Made by a program: the position numbers and the translations under genes. Positions 52,378 to 62,308 of a stretch of 64,000 nucleotides of DNA are shown here, in pieces. How positions within the stretch are numbered: position 1 is the stretch's first letter; each line of letters begins with the position of its first letter. Origin of the DNA: Flavobacterium chryseum (lineage in GTDB: Bacteria > Bacteroidota > Bacteroidia > Flavobacteriales > Flavobacteriaceae); contig NZ_SNWW01000007.1 of NCBI RefSeq assembly GCF_004362015.1, positions 248,001 to 312,000 of the forward strand, given 5' to 3'. The notes under the pieces are model-generated. The model did no database searches, was not told the origin of the DNA, and saw nothing but the letters and a program-made list of their open reading frames with translations.

Positions 52378-52770
52378 ATGACAAAATTTACCAAAATGGG
52401 CTTAGTTGTTGCCGTATTTTTAACAACTATCTTTACTTATGCAATTGACGGAAAAGGGGATTATATCTTGTATATAAAAACCGGAAATGGAAAAGTAGTT
52501 AGCTTTACTTTAAACACCGTTGAAAAAGCAAATTTCTCAATTTTAGATGAAAACAATACTTTGTTGTATGCAGGAGTTCCATCTTCTGATGAAGACAATT
52601 TAGAGGTTTCTAAAACTTTAAGTTTAGAGGCTTATCCAGCCGGAACTTATTTCTTAGCATTGACTGAGAATGGTAAAGTAGTTAAACACAAATTTACAGT
52701 TTCAACTAAAAAAGTAAAAACAGTTGTGTTAGATGAATCAGTAAACGAAAGTCCTGCATTTCGTCGTTAA
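52378..52770 (+). CDS. Divergent fourth member of the tandem family (D)
   Basis: A 130-residue protein with signal peptide ending near IFTYA and the same start IDGKGDY. YIKTGNGKVVSFTLNTVEKANFSILDENNTLLYAG and LSLEAYPAGTYFLALTENGKVVKHKFTV align with A-C over the whole length but with many changes. It lacks the 21-bp element and the TAATTTAG promoter, so it is probably controlled differently. It looks like the oldest branch of the family. The function is unknown. Confidence 0.75.
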   Translation: MTKFTKMGLVVAVFLTTIFTYAIDGKGDYILYIKTGNGKVVSFTLNTVEKANFSILDENNTLLYAGVPSSDEDNLEVSKTLSLEAYPAGTYFLALTENGKVVKHKFTVSTKKVKTVVLDESVNESPAFRR

Positions 52771-52790
52771 TCGTTTTTTGCCTCCAAATT

Positions 52791-52819
52791 AAAAGCATCA
52801 GCCCCCCGCTGATGCTTTT
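52791..52819 (+). terminator. Terminator of tandem gene D
   Basis: A perfect 12-bp stem AAAAGCATCAGC (52791-52802) pairs with GCTGATGCTTTT (52808-52819) around a C5 loop, then T. Confidence 0.9.
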
Positions 52820-52846
52820 TTTTGAATAATACTTTTGAACATTTGT

Positions 52847-53000
52847 AGCGAACAAACCTTTGTAGCTTCCATCAAATGGTCGAATAAGTTTTCGTTTTTA
52901 ATGGCGGCTTCTTGTAGTTTGCTTAAATGCTCGTTTACTTTTGCTTCGTGAAATTGATGCAAGTTTTCCAGCATCGTAATTTGATATTGTTTTTCTTCCC
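52847..53000 (-). pseudogene. Remnant of the icmF 3' end
   Basis: These 154 bp match 55256-55409 inside icmF without gaps and with about 15 mismatches by eye. In the icmF frame 14 of the 15 differences fall on third codon positions and one gives Asn to Ser. The fragment therefore diverged as working coding sequence before it was cut. It encodes about residues 1077-1128 of the mutase ([20 protein letters not shown]) and lacks start, most of the gene and the last 18 codons. It lies in the same orientation as icmF. Confidence 0.85.
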
Positions 53001-53009
53001 CCGCTTGTA

Positions 53010-53414
53010 CATATTATTTTGGGTTCACGAGCGGGACGCTCGCGCTAGCAGGGGGAATAATCTTTTGCTGATTTTGCTTTGTGATGGACGGATTAAAATC
53101 CATCCCTACAATATACTTCGTTCCTCCGGAACTCTTTATAAAATGCCATCAAAATAACCACAATATTGTCATTTCGACCGAAGAGAGAAATCACACTCGT
53201 AACTCCGCAAAGATTGGTGACAATTGCTATGCGAAATCTCCTGACTTCGCACACGTTGCTATATTCCGTGACAATTACATTTTTATTTTTGTACATTATT
53301 GGAGGGGGGGTACGAAGTCGGGAGACTTCGCACAGCAATCAGCTAATTTTATGAATGAAGACTTTGGAGAGCTGGGTGCGAGCGGGATACTCACACTAAC
53401 GGGTATATTCGAAA
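53010..53414. repeat. Repeat-rich junction of the accessory insert
   Basis: No gene. It holds a GAGCGGGACGCTCGCGCT palindrome (about 53030-53050), a GGACGGATTAAAATCCATCC palindrome (about 53085-53105), a CGACCGAAGAGAGAAATC-type repeat (53166-53250) and an inverted repeat with arms 53224-53249 and 53313-53338 (about 3 mismatches). These resemble dispersed repeats elsewhere in the window. Confidence 0.6.
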
Positions 53415-54263
53415 TTATTTTTCGACCTTTATTTTCAAATAATTGATAAATGCAGAACAAGAAACTAACATAAATTTTGCATCCTCCATAGTAACATTAA
53501 TATCATCTTCCAATAATGAATGTCTTATTCCTCCCGAATCACTTGTATAGCCATAAAGAGATGAAAAAGCACTTTTTAAAGCATTATGAATTTTAAATTT
53601 CTTTTCAATTATTACCAATGCTTTTCCTAGAGTTGTGTTTGGATCGCCAGTAATTATTATACATAAAGATTCTACAGCAGAAATTGCTTCTTTAATTGAA
53701 TTTCTAAAATCTGGATTTTCTCGATTTGCAAAATAGGCAATTGCAGTTTTTAAATGAGTATTTACGGAATCCCATTTTGAAGAATTTGAAACAGCTTCCT
53801 CAATTTCAATAATTTCTTCTTCAGAAGTAATTTGAGCAATATTTGAGTCAACAAGTCTGTATCCAGACATTTCTTTTTTCAATGCAAAATTACACCCTTC
53901 AGTAAATCCAAAATTTAATGCAATATCTAATTTCGATAGTGCTTCTAGCAAATCATATTTTTCATACCATTCACTTTCAAAATACCACTCTTTTATAAAA
54001 TCTACCACCCCTTCAAAATAAATGTGACCATTGTCATATGATGGAATTTCATCTAATCTTTTTCCGAAAAATTCTATCCACATTACTGTACAGAACTGGC
54101 GTTGTATTTCGCTTCTATCGAATTGATCTAACTGCCTAAGTTTTTTAATAAAATTACCCAAGATTGTATTCCAAATTCTATTTTCAAGTGCTATATCCAT
54201 TGATTCAATTTGAATTGCACTTCTAATTAATGTTTTACCTATTCTTTGAGAAAATTTCATCAT
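53415..54263 (-). CDS. AbiJ-like abortive-infection protein candidate (AbiJ_NTD4-type start, HEPN-like end)
   Basis: A 282-residue cytosolic protein. The start MMKFSQRIGKTLIRSAIQIESMDIALENRIWNTIL resembles the AbiJ N-terminal domain 4 family, paired with HEPN toxins in phage defence. The C-terminal part (about 165-282) is helical with YTSDSGGIRHSLLEDDINVTMEDAKFMLVSCSAFINYLKI, the HEPN-type pattern with an Arg-His pair. Such proteins probably cleave RNA after phage infection. It lies in the accessory insert bounded by the two icmF 3' copies. The family call is by eye; no antitoxin gene is obvious. Confidence 0.65.
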   Translation of the reverse strand: MMKFSQRIGKTLIRSAIQIESMDIALENRIWNTILGNFIKKLRQLDQFDRSEIQRQFCTVMWIEFFGKRLDEIPSYDNGHIYFEGVVDFIKEWYFESEWYEKYDLLEALSKLDIALNFGFTEGCNFALKKEMSGYRLVDSNIAQITSEEEIIEIEEAVSNSSKWDSVNTHLKTAIAYFANRENPDFRNSIKEAISAVESLCIIITGDPNTTLGKALVIIEKKFKIHNALKSAFSSLYGYTSDSGGIRHSLLEDDINVTMEDAKFMLVSCSAFINYLKIKVEK

Positions 54264-54430
54264 ATAAACAAATTAAAATATTTTACTTTATTAATATCAA
54301 TTATAACATCTAAAAGTAATAAAAAATTAAAAAAAGAAGTATCTCTTTTGACGGACAGATATCCTCGCGAACTAAAATCTTATCCTATTATAGATCCATG
54401 AAATTCAAAAGCATTTAGGTTAATCTAAAA

Positions 54431-55030
54431 TTATTTGACACCTATTAATTCTCGAAATTCAGTTGCTAATTCTAATCTTAAATTTTTAATTTCATTTTTT
54501 GTTCTTTTTTCAGCAATTTTCCATAAATCTAAAGAACTTTGGTTTCCAGGAAAAATCATGTTATTACCTTCAGATTCATACCTTGCTTGATTTTTGGCTT
54601 GTAGCATTTGTTCGATTACTTCATTATAATTCTCTAAAGCTAAAGAAAGTTTATCACAGAGGCTCTCTGGGAAATATATTCGACTTCTTTCTAATATTTC
54701 ACAAGTATCTGTATATTTTTTAATTGCATCTTCATCTCTTTTTTTGTCAGTTGTCCATCCAGATCCCTGAAATATTGTAGTTAAATGTTCTAGTTTTGTT
54801 TCTAATTCATAAAAATCATGATAAATTATCTGTATAATTTTTGCTCTTTCTTCATGTAGTTTTGAAAACTTAATTTGATGCTCATTTTTTGATATTTCAA
54901 GTTGATTTTTATAGTTTTCCATTATAAGTTCAGAGCCCTTGGCAAGAATAAATTTGCCTAAATAAGTAATTACAAATCCAATTGTGGTTCCTCCAATTGC
55001 AAGAGCTAATATTTCTTTTAACAATTCCAT
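54431..55030 (-). CDS. Membrane-anchored coiled-coil protein of the accessory insert
   Basis: A 199-residue protein with one N-terminal membrane helix (EILALAIGGTTIGFVITYLGKFILA). A long charged helical region follows (about 40-190) with coiled-coil character (MENYKNQLEISKNEHQIKFSKLHEERAKIIQII). No family was recognised. Small proteins of this layout are often found near phage-defence genes. It lies 167 bp upstream of the AbiJ-like gene on the same strand and might be transcribed with it. A functional link is inference. Confidence 0.6.
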   Translation of the reverse strand: MELLKEILALAIGGTTIGFVITYLGKFILAKGSELIMENYKNQLEISKNEHQIKFSKLHEERAKIIQIIYHDFYELETKLEHLTTIFQGSGWTTDKKRDEDAIKKYTDTCEILERSRIYFPESLCDKLSLALENYNEVIEQMLQAKNQARYESEGNNMIFPGNQSSLDLWKIAEKRTKNEIKNLRLELATEFRELIGVK

Positions 55031-55197
55031 ATTTATTAATTAATTTAGTATAACACGAAGATACTTTTTTCTAACAGCTAATATATAGAAACATTTTTCT
55101 ATAATTTTGAGGAAATCCGTAAAGCAATAAACTTTTAATAAACAAACAAAAACCTCCCATTTCTGAGAGGTTTTATATAAATATAAAATAGTAAAAA

Positions 55198-58100
55198 TTA
55201 CATATTCCTTCTATACTGTCCGCCAACTTCAAACAATGCCGAAGTAATCTGACCCAGCGAACAAACCTTTGTTGCTTCCATTAAATGATCGAATAAGTTT
55301 TCGTTTTTAATCGCTGCTTCTTGTAGTTTATTTAAATGCTCATTTACTTTTGCTTCGTGAAACTGGTGTAAATTATCCAGCATAGTAATCTGATATTGTT
55401 TTTCTTCTTCGGTGGCGCGAATTACTTCGGCCGGAATTACCGTTGGAGAGCCTTTTGAGCTCAGGAACGTATTTACACCCACAATTGGGAAATCTCCGTT
55501 GTGTTTTAACGTTTCGTAATACAAACTTTCTTCCTGAATTTTAGAACGCTGGTACATCGTTTCCATTGCACCCAGAACTCCGCCACGTTCTGTAATTCGG
55601 TCGAATTCCTGTAAAACGGCTGATTCTACCAAATCAGTCAATTCTTCGATGATAAACGAGCCCTGAATCGGGTTTTCGTTTTTCGCCAAACCTAATTCTT
55701 TATTGATAATCAACTGAATCGCCATTGCTCTACGAACTGATTCTTCAGTTGGTGTTGTAATCGCTTCATCGTAGGCGTTGGTGTGCAATGAATTACAGTT
55801 GTCGTAAATCGCATATAAAGCCTGCAAAGTCGTTCTAATATCATTAAAATCAATTTCCTGAGCGTGTAATGAACGTCCGGAAGTCTGAATATGATATTTC
55901 AGCATTTGTGCTCTTTCGTTGGCTCCGTATTTGTTTTTCATGGCTTTTGCCCAAATTTTACGCGCCACACGACCAATAACCGAATATTCAGGATCAACTC
56001 CGTTGGAGAAGAAGAACGATAAGTTTGGTCCAAAATCGTTGATGCTCATTCCGCGACTTAAGTAATATTCCACGTAAGTGAAACCATTTGAAAGCGTAAA
56101 AGCCAACTGCGTAATTGGGTTTGCTCCCGCCTCTGCAATATGATATCCTGAAATGGAAACCGAATAAAAATTACGAACATTTTTGGTAATAAAATATTCC
56201 TGAACATCGCCCATTAATCGCAAAGCAAATTCGGTAGAGAAAATACAGGTATTTTGTGCCTGATCTTCTTTTAAAATATCAGCCTGGACCGTTCCACGAA
56301 CTTGTGATAATGTTTTGACTTTTATTTCATTATAAACATCAAAAGGCAAAACCTGATCTCCGGTAACGCCCAAAAGCATTAATCCTAAACCGTTATTTCC
56401 TTCCGGTAAATCGCCTTGGTATTTCGGACGCTCTGTTCCTTTTTCCTTATATATTTTGTTGATTTTGTCTTCAACTTCTTTTTCTAAATCATTGGCTTTG
56501 ATGTAATATTCACATTGTTGATCGATTGCTGCATTCATAAAGAAACCCAACAACATTGGCGCTGGTCCGTTTATGGTCATACTTACCGAAGTTAAAGCGT
56601 GAACCAAATCGAAACCGGAATATAGTTTTTTAGCATCATCCAAACAACAAATCGAAACTCCCGCATTACCGATTTTTCCGTAAATATCAGGACGAATATC
56701 AGGATCGTTTCCGTATAAAGTCACACTATCAAAAGCGGTCGAAAGTCGTTTTGCTGGCAATCCCGCACTCACATAATGAAAACGTTTATTGGTTCTTTCC
56801 GGTCCGCCCTCGCCCGCAAACATTCTCGACGGGTCTTCGCCTTCACGTTTAAACGGATACAATCCTGAAGCAAACGGAAATTCGCCAGGAACATTTTCCT
56901 GTAAGTTCCAACGTAAAATATCGCCCCAGGCTTCATATTTAGGTAAAGCAATTTTCGGAATTTGTAAGTGCGATAAACTTTCAGAATGTGTTGCAATCTT
57001 AATTTCTTTATCACGAACCTTAAAGCTGTAAACAGGATTTTTGTATTTGTTTACTTTCTCGTCCCAATTCAGGATAATTTCCCAATTGTACGGATCTAAA
57101 TCCATTTTTACTTTATCAAATTGATTTAGTAAAAGATTAAGAAATATTCTATTTTCGTCTAATCCTTCGGCTCCGCTCAGGATGACACTGTCTTCGTCAA
57201 TTCCGGCTTTATTAATTTGTGGAATTTTCCCTGATACTGATTCAATAGTTTTAAAGATTCCGTATAATTTTTGCGCTACTTTTTGTTGCGAAAGTGCGAT
57301 TTCATCATAACTTCGGTTGTTCTCTGCAATTTCAGATAAATAACGCGTTCTGTGTGGCGGAATCACGAAGATTTTTTCGCTCATTTCTCGCGTTATTTGA
57401 AAAGTCGAATGCAATTCTGATTCGGTTTTCTCAACAATTGTATCCATAATCGCTTTATAAAGCGTGTTCATTCCCGGATCATTAAACTGAGAAGCAATGG
57501 TTCCGAAAACCGGCATTTCATCCGGATTTTTATCCCATAAATTATGATTGCGCTGGTATTGTTTTTTTACGTCACGGATTGCGTCTAAAGCGCCTCTTTT
57601 GTCAAACTTATTTAAAGCTACCAAATCAGCAAAATCAAGCATGTCGATTTTTTCTAATTGTGTCGCAGCTCCAAACTCAGGCGTCATTACATATAAGGAT
57701 ACATCAGAATGGTCCATAATCTCGGTATCAGATTGTCCGATTCCGGAAGTTTCTAAAATAATCAAATCATATTTGGCTGCTTTTAGAACCTGAATCGCTT
57801 CGGCTACATATTTAGACAATGCCAAATTTGACTGACGTGTCGCCAACGAACGCATATAAACACGCGGATTATTAATCGCATTCATTCGGATTCTGTCTCC
57901 TAAAAGTGCGCCTCCCGTTTTTCTTTTCGAAGGGTCGACAGAAATTAATCCGATTGTTTTCTCCGGAAAATCAATTAAAAATCGACGAACCAATTCATCA
58001 ACCAAAGATGATTTTCCAGCTCCACCCGTTCCTGTAATTCCCAGAACCGGAATTTTAGAATTGGCATTATTAGTATGTATCTGATCGAAAACCGGTTTTG

Positions 58101-58638
58101 CAATTTCAGGGAAATTCTCTGCCGCCGAAATTAAACGTGCAATCGCGGTTGGAATTTTATTTTCGATATGATCAATTTCTCCATTTAGTTTATCACCAAT
58201 CGGATAATCTGCTTGTTCTACCAAATCATTAATCATTCCTTGTAAGCCTAAAGAACGGCCATCATCAGGAGAATAAATTCTGGTAATTCCATATTCATGC
58301 AATTCTGAAATTTCGCTTGGCAGAATTACTCCGCCTCCGCCTCCAAAAATTTTGATATGTCCTGCTCCTTTTTCATGAAGCAAATCATGCATATATTTAA
58401 AGTATTCGTTGTGTCCGCCTTGATATGATGTCATAGCAATTGCATTGGCATCTTCCTGAATAGCAGTATTAACCACTTCTTCAACACTACGGTCGTGACC
58501 CAAGTGAATTACTTCTACTCCGGTTGACTGAATTATACGTCGCATGATATTAATTGCGGCGTCATGCCCGTCAAACAGTGATGCTGCGGTAACAATTCTT
58601 ACTTTATTTTTAGGAATATATGGTTTTTGTTGTTCCAT
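55198..58638 (-). CDS. icmF: Fused isobutyryl-CoA mutase / methylmalonyl-CoA mutase family protein (IcmF)
   Basis: A 1146-residue B12-dependent mutase in IcmF order. The B12-binding domain (about 12-145) has [18 protein letters not shown] with the cobalt-ligand His. The MeaB-like GTPase chaperone (about 195-400) has the P-loop [17 protein letters not shown] and [11 protein letters not shown]. The mutase barrel occupies about 545-1146. IcmF interconverts isobutyryl-CoA and butyryl-CoA; related pivalyl-CoA activity is known. The substrate-specificity residues were not checked. A remnant of another icmF allele's 3' end lies 2.3 kb downstream, beyond two accessory genes. Confidence 0.92.
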   Translation of the reverse strand: MEQQKPYIPKNKVRIVTAASLFDGHDAAINIMRRIIQSTGVEVIHLGHDRSVEEVVNTAIQEDANAIAMTSYQGGHNEYFKYMHDLLHEKGAGHIKIFGGGGGVILPSEISELHEYGITRIYSPDDGRSLGLQGMINDLVEQADYPIGDKLNGEIDHIENKIPTAIARLISAAENFPEIAKPVFDQIHTNNANSKIPVLGITGTGGAGKSSLVDELVRRFLIDFPEKTIGLISVDPSKRKTGGALLGDRIRMNAINNPRVYMRSLATRQSNLALSKYVAEAIQVLKAAKYDLIILETSGIGQSDTEIMDHSDVSLYVMTPEFGAATQLEKIDMLDFADLVALNKFDKRGALDAIRDVKKQYQRNHNLWDKNPDEMPVFGTIASQFNDPGMNTLYKAIMDTIVEKTESELHSTFQITREMSEKIFVIPPHRTRYLSEIAENNRSYDEIALSQQKVAQKLYGIFKTIESVSGKIPQINKAGIDEDSVILSGAEGLDENRIFLNLLLNQFDKVKMDLDPYNWEIILNWDEKVNKYKNPVYSFKVRDKEIKIATHSESLSHLQIPKIALPKYEAWGDILRWNLQENVPGEFPFASGLYPFKREGEDPSRMFAGEGGPERTNKRFHYVSAGLPAKRLSTAFDSVTLYGNDPDIRPDIYGKIGNAGVSICCLDDAKKLYSGFDLVHALTSVSMTINGPAPMLLGFFMNAAIDQQCEYYIKANDLEKEVEDKINKIYKEKGTERPKYQGDLPEGNNGLGLMLLGVTGDQVLPFDVYNEIKVKTLSQVRGTVQADILKEDQAQNTCIFSTEFALRLMGDVQEYFITKNVRNFYSVSISGYHIAEAGANPITQLAFTLSNGFTYVEYYLSRGMSINDFGPNLSFFFSNGVDPEYSVIGRVARKIWAKAMKNKYGANERAQMLKYHIQTSGRSLHAQEIDFNDIRTTLQALYAIYDNCNSLHTNAYDEAITTPTEESVRRAMAIQLIINKELGLAKNENPIQGSFIIEELTDLVESAVLQEFDRITERGGVLGAMETMYQRSKIQEESLYYETLKHNGDFPIVGVNTFLSSKGSPTVIPAEVIRATEEEKQYQITMLDNLHQFHEAKVNEHLNKLQEAAIKNENLFDHLMEATKVCSLGQITSALFEVGGQYRRNM

Positions 58639-58843
58639 TTTATGAATATGATAATTTTAAGGGAGCAATTTACAAAATATTATAATATTTGTTTATCCTT
58701 CTCGCTTTTTGTTCATAAAAAAAATAAACTTTTTTTATCTATAGGGGTAACAATTTGAATGTTAATCTGATTTATCTTATATAAGTCTTATAGAAATGTT
58801 AACAACATGGCAATTTTGAAAAATTTAAATAAAATATAACAAC

Positions 58844-58872
58844 TTGTTTTCCAGTGCACTAAAGTAATTTAG
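58844..58872 (+). promoter_or_regulatory. Putative promoter of the L,D-transpeptidase gene
   Basis: TTG (58844-58846), an 18-bp spacer and TAATTTAG (58865-58872), followed by CA. The same -7 variant as in the tandem family. The rest of the 306-bp gap between icmF and this gene is AT-rich and empty. Confidence 0.5.
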
Positions 58873-58944
58873 CAATGTAGAAATGCCCCAAATTTTTACC
58901 TAAAACTTTCATACTTAAAAAGTATAAACGTAAAAATTTAAAAA

Positions 58945-60543
58945 ATGAAAACACTGTATCCATTCGCCATAATTATAGCTTCAAGCTTCTTTTTATCATC
59001 TTTTGATTCTGTAGCCAAAAACGAATCATATACTAAAAAATTAAGCACATCAATTCATTCTGATAATGATTCAGATGTTGTTGATACTGAAGTTTTGAAC
59101 GATTTTTTCAAAAGATATTCTGATTTAAAAAAATATCAAACTGAAGTTATTTCTATTTACAAAAACAGATCTTATGAAACGATTTGGTATGAGGATAATA
59201 AAATCAATGAGTTTGGTAAATTATTATATCAAAAAATAAAAAATGCAGATCAGGAAGGAATTCAAATTGAAATTCCTTATCAGGATGAAATTGAACAGAT
59301 TTTTAATAAATCTAAAAAAATATCAAGATCTGATGCAGATATGCTGTTAAGCGCCGCTTACGTTATTTATATGCGAAATGCATATGATGGACTTGATGCT
59401 GAAACAGTTAAAAAAACAGGTTGGCTTTTACCTAAAAAAACATTGTCATACGATACATTATTAGATTCTTTAATGGTGAATCCTGATTTATTAGAGAAAA
59501 AAAACGGGTTGCTTTTTGATCAATATTTCAGATTGCAAGAAGTTTTAAAAAAATACAAAAAAATAGAAGAAGATAATACCTGGAAACCTATTACTACCGA
59601 AACTCCTTATAAAGATATTAGACCAGACGCAAAATCTATAACTGTTGCTCAGGTTAGAAACAGATTGTTTGTTATGGGAGATTTAAAAAGCGATTCTAAA
59701 AGTGATTTTTATGATCGTGAGTTGATGGATGGTGTCATGGCCTATAAATTAAGAAACGGTTTAAAACCTAATTATATCATTACAGAAGATCATATTAAAG
59801 ATATGAATGAACCTATCGCTTACAAGATTAAAAAATTACAAATTAACATGGAGCGTTGTCGTTGGATATCTCCAAAAATGGTAACCGATAATGAATATGT
59901 GATGGTAAACATTCCGTCGTTTGAATTGGTTTATGTAAAAAATGGAAAAGTAGAATTGGTATCAAGTGTATTTGTAGGTTCTCAATTAACAAAAACTTCC
60001 ATCTTTAGCGGAAATATAGACCGAGTTGTTTTTAGCCCTTATTGGACTGTTCCTCAAAGTATAGTTGACAATGAGTTGAAATTGAAAATAGCTGCTGATA
60101 AAAATTATTTAGCTGAAAATAATATGGAAATGGTCAATGGTCAGGTAAGACAAAAACCAGGTCCGAAAAATTCTTTGGGATTAGTAAAATTTATTTTTCC
60201 AAATTCAGAAGACATTTATATGCACGATACGCCTTCTAAAACTTTGTTCGATTTTGAAAAAAGAACGTTTAGCCATGGTTGTATTAATGTAAAACAAGCT
60301 AAAGATTTAGCTGTTGCAATGTTGAAAGATTACCCTGAATGGACACAAGCTAAAATAGATAAAGCGATGAACGGCGAAGAAGAAACTACTTTTAAATTGC
60401 CTAACAAAATACCAATCTATATTACTTATTTTACAACATGGGCAAATGAAGATGGTCAAATTAGCTTTTATCAGGATGTATATGACAGAGATGCTGAGTT
60501 AAGCAACATTCTTTTTCCTGAGTCAACAGTGGCTTCAAATTAA
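58945..60543 (+). CDS. L,D-transpeptidase with scaffold domain (YcbB/LdtD-like)
   Basis: A 532-residue exported enzyme. An N-terminal signal or anchor helix (about 5-22) precedes a helical scaffold domain like that of E. coli YcbB. The YkuD catalytic domain (about 315-500) has IYMHDTPSKTLFDFEKRTFSHGCINVKQA, with His444 and the catalytic Cys446 of the HGC motif. It links peptidoglycan stems through 3-3 bonds or attaches proteins to them. A variant promoter with TAATTTAG precedes it. It is probably the only gene of its unit. Confidence 0.9.
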   Translation: MKTLYPFAIIIASSFFLSSFDSVAKNESYTKKLSTSIHSDNDSDVVDTEVLNDFFKRYSDLKKYQTEVISIYKNRSYETIWYEDNKINEFGKLLYQKIKNADQEGIQIEIPYQDEIEQIFNKSKKISRSDADMLLSAAYVIYMRNAYDGLDAETVKKTGWLLPKKTLSYDTLLDSLMVNPDLLEKKNGLLFDQYFRLQEVLKKYKKIEEDNTWKPITTETPYKDIRPDAKSITVAQVRNRLFVMGDLKSDSKSDFYDRELMDGVMAYKLRNGLKPNYIITEDHIKDMNEPIAYKIKKLQINMERCRWISPKMVTDNEYVMVNIPSFELVYVKNGKVELVSSVFVGSQLTKTSIFSGNIDRVVFSPYWTVPQSIVDNELKLKIAADKNYLAENNMEMVNGQVRQKPGPKNSLGLVKFIFPNSEDIYMHDTPSKTLFDFEKRTFSHGCINVKQAKDLAVAMLKDYPEWTQAKIDKAMNGEEETTFKLPNKIPIYITYFTTWANEDGQISFYQDVYDRDAELSNILFPESTVASN

Positions 60544-60566
60544 TATTTCAAAAATTTATTATACAG

Positions 60567-60613
60567 GCTTCTTATCTGGTCAAATCATAAAACGGTTTGC
60601 ATGGATAAGAAGC
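60567..60613 (+). terminator. Terminator of the L,D-transpeptidase gene
   Basis: Stem GCTTCTTATC (60567-60576) pairs with GATAAGAAGC (60604-60613) across a 27-nt loop, then six T. Confidence 0.65.
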
Positions 60614-60759
60614 TTTTTTATGATTAAAATAGCTTTGTATTGATTTTAAAAAAAAACTTAATCTATTAATAGTAAAACATTTACAGGTAAAAAAATCAAC
60701 AAAACAGGCTGACCTTTGTACTATAATTATACCACTATTATTTACAAAACAATTTTATC

Positions 60760-61100
60760 ATGAAAACAGAAAATATTGAAGGATTAACATTATTGAAATT
60801 AATGTATTGATTCAACAAGGCGGAAGATTTGTAATGTTTCCAAATCTTATGACCAAATTAAAAAGTTCAACTATCTATTTTGTTCGCCCAGAAGAAAAAA
60901 TACGTAAATATGCTATAAAACATTTTTTAAAGAATGTAGCAAATGCTTGGCGCACATTTCCCTTAAGACCATTTTATGTTTCAAAATCTTTATTCTATTT
61001 AGCCATTGGCGGTAGGGATTATACCCATAATATTCTGGCTGACTTAAAGCAAATTAATCCGGTTTATAATCCTAATTTATATTGCTTACAGTACCTATAA
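60760..61100 (+). pseudogene. Small protein gene with a one-base deletion
   Basis: From the ATG at 60760 the frame reads MKTENIEGLTLLKLMY and stops at 60810. One base later the other frame reads EINVLIQQGGRFVMFPNLMTKLKSSTIYFVRPEEKI and continues to 61100. A single missing base near 60793 explains both. The joined product of about 112 residues, with the Q-G-G-R-F-V-M-F-P motif and GGRDYTHNILADLKQIN near its end, resembles a small Flavobacterium family of unknown function that I recall only loosely. Without the repair only a TTG start at 60807 is available. Confidence 0.55.
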
Positions 61101-61120
61101 TTTCACTCTTATAAAAAACT

Positions 61121-61152
61121 AAAGCGAAAATATGCCATTATATTTTCGCTTT
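61121..61152 (+). terminator. Terminator after the 60760-61100 gene
   Basis: A perfect 13-bp stem AAAGCGAAAATAT (61121-61133) with 61140-61152, 6-nt loop and T-run. Confidence 0.85.
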
Positions 61153-61315
61153 TTTTATTGACAAAATCCAACCGACTTTTTTTTGCATTGACTGAAGAAA
61201 AAATGTCCTTAAACAACAAAATTTAAATGTCTTGGAAACTTCTATTTAAATCTATTAAATGAAATTTGCAAATATTTTCATACAAAATATTGGCAATTAT
61301 TTAATAAGTACAAAA

Positions 61316-62184
61316 ATGAAAAAATGCATTTTAATTTTTCTTGTAACAACAATTTTGTTTTCTTCCTGTAATAACTATTCCAGGAAAAAGTGTACAACAA
61401 ATGAAAAAACAATTACACACCCCAAACCTCCAAAAACCAGTGGACCTCCTCGCATATTATTTATAGGAAACAGCCAGATAGAATACTTTGTTAGTGCTCC
61501 AACATTGTTTGAAGAATTTTGCAATGCAAACAATCAACCCATTAATATTGATCAATTAATTACTGTAGGGGTTTCATTAGATAAAGTTTACAGCACAAAC
61601 AAAACAGAAGCTAACCAAAATTTTTCTAATAAAGATAAGGATGGCAATTACTACGATTATGTAGTTATACAGGAAGCAACTCCTGTTGCTATAAGTGAAA
61701 TCGAGAAATATAAGGCAAATGTAAAAATGATTGTTGAAAAAATTCATATAAATAGCCCGGATGTAGCCGTTTATATTTATCAGGGAATACCGCCTGTCTC
61801 TTATACAGATTCTGATTTTACAAAGTATTATGATGAAATGCGTCAAATTCCATTTCAGTTATGGGATTTATAAAAAATGCCGGTTTACTAAGAGTTGGTG
61901 ATGCTTTTAAAGATGCTTACGAAGGTAAAAATGGTTATAAATATTTAGTTGCTGACAAAGACAATCTACGCTATGGAAAACAGACACTTCATCTTTTAAA
62001 TGATGGCGGGTTTATACAAACGAGCTTACTATATTCAACCATTTTTGACAAAAAGCCAAGCATCCCAAAAAAACTTTTATTAATTACAGGAACCGGATAT
62101 TTTGATGCTATGAGAAAGCAAGAAGTTGCTAACGCAATTAGCAATCCAAAAGCCTTACAAGAAATAGCTTTCAACAACCGCTAG
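61316..62184 (+). pseudogene. SGNH-hydrolase-like lipoprotein gene interrupted by a frameshift
   Basis: The first frame (61316-61873) starts MKKCILIFLVTTILFSSC with lipobox SSC. It continues PRILFIGNSQIEYFVSAPTLFEEFC, where GNS corresponds to the SGNH block I Ser, and YDYVVIQEATP. It ends shortly after QIPFQLWDL. The second frame (61861-62184) continues GFIKNAGLLRVGDAFKDAYEGKNG and LRYGKQTLHLLNDGGFIQ, typical of the C-terminal half. A one-base deletion between about 61837 and 61873 would join them. An upstream ATG at 61259 is less likely because it would bury the signal peptide. Confidence 0.65.
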
Positions 62185-62308
62185 TTTAATTTAAAAACAT
62201 TTATACTAAATCGTCTTATTTCGTAAGAGATTTTTTTATTTTTAATAAAAAAAATCCCTATTCAATATTAGTATTATCTTTCCGTATTTAAATTAAATTA
62301 CATTTTTT

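Noticed and set aside
49840..52770. Tandem small proteins read as type IX sorting domains of broken large adhesins
   Set aside because: Each has its own signal peptide, promoter and terminator, and no upstream cargo fragments are seen.
53415..53446. Small open frames (53081-53446 and 53093-53338) in the repeat-rich junction
   Set aside because: They run through palindromic repeats, lack a ribosome binding site and show no family.
52771..55197. Transposon or prophage carrying the defence genes
   Set aside because: No transposase, integrase or phage structural gene is present. The flanking repeat is a diverged gene fragment and not a terminal repeat.
62212..62240. Hairpin TCTTA...TAAGA followed by T as terminator of the SGNH gene
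   Set aside because: The stem has only five AT-rich base pairs, too weak to list.
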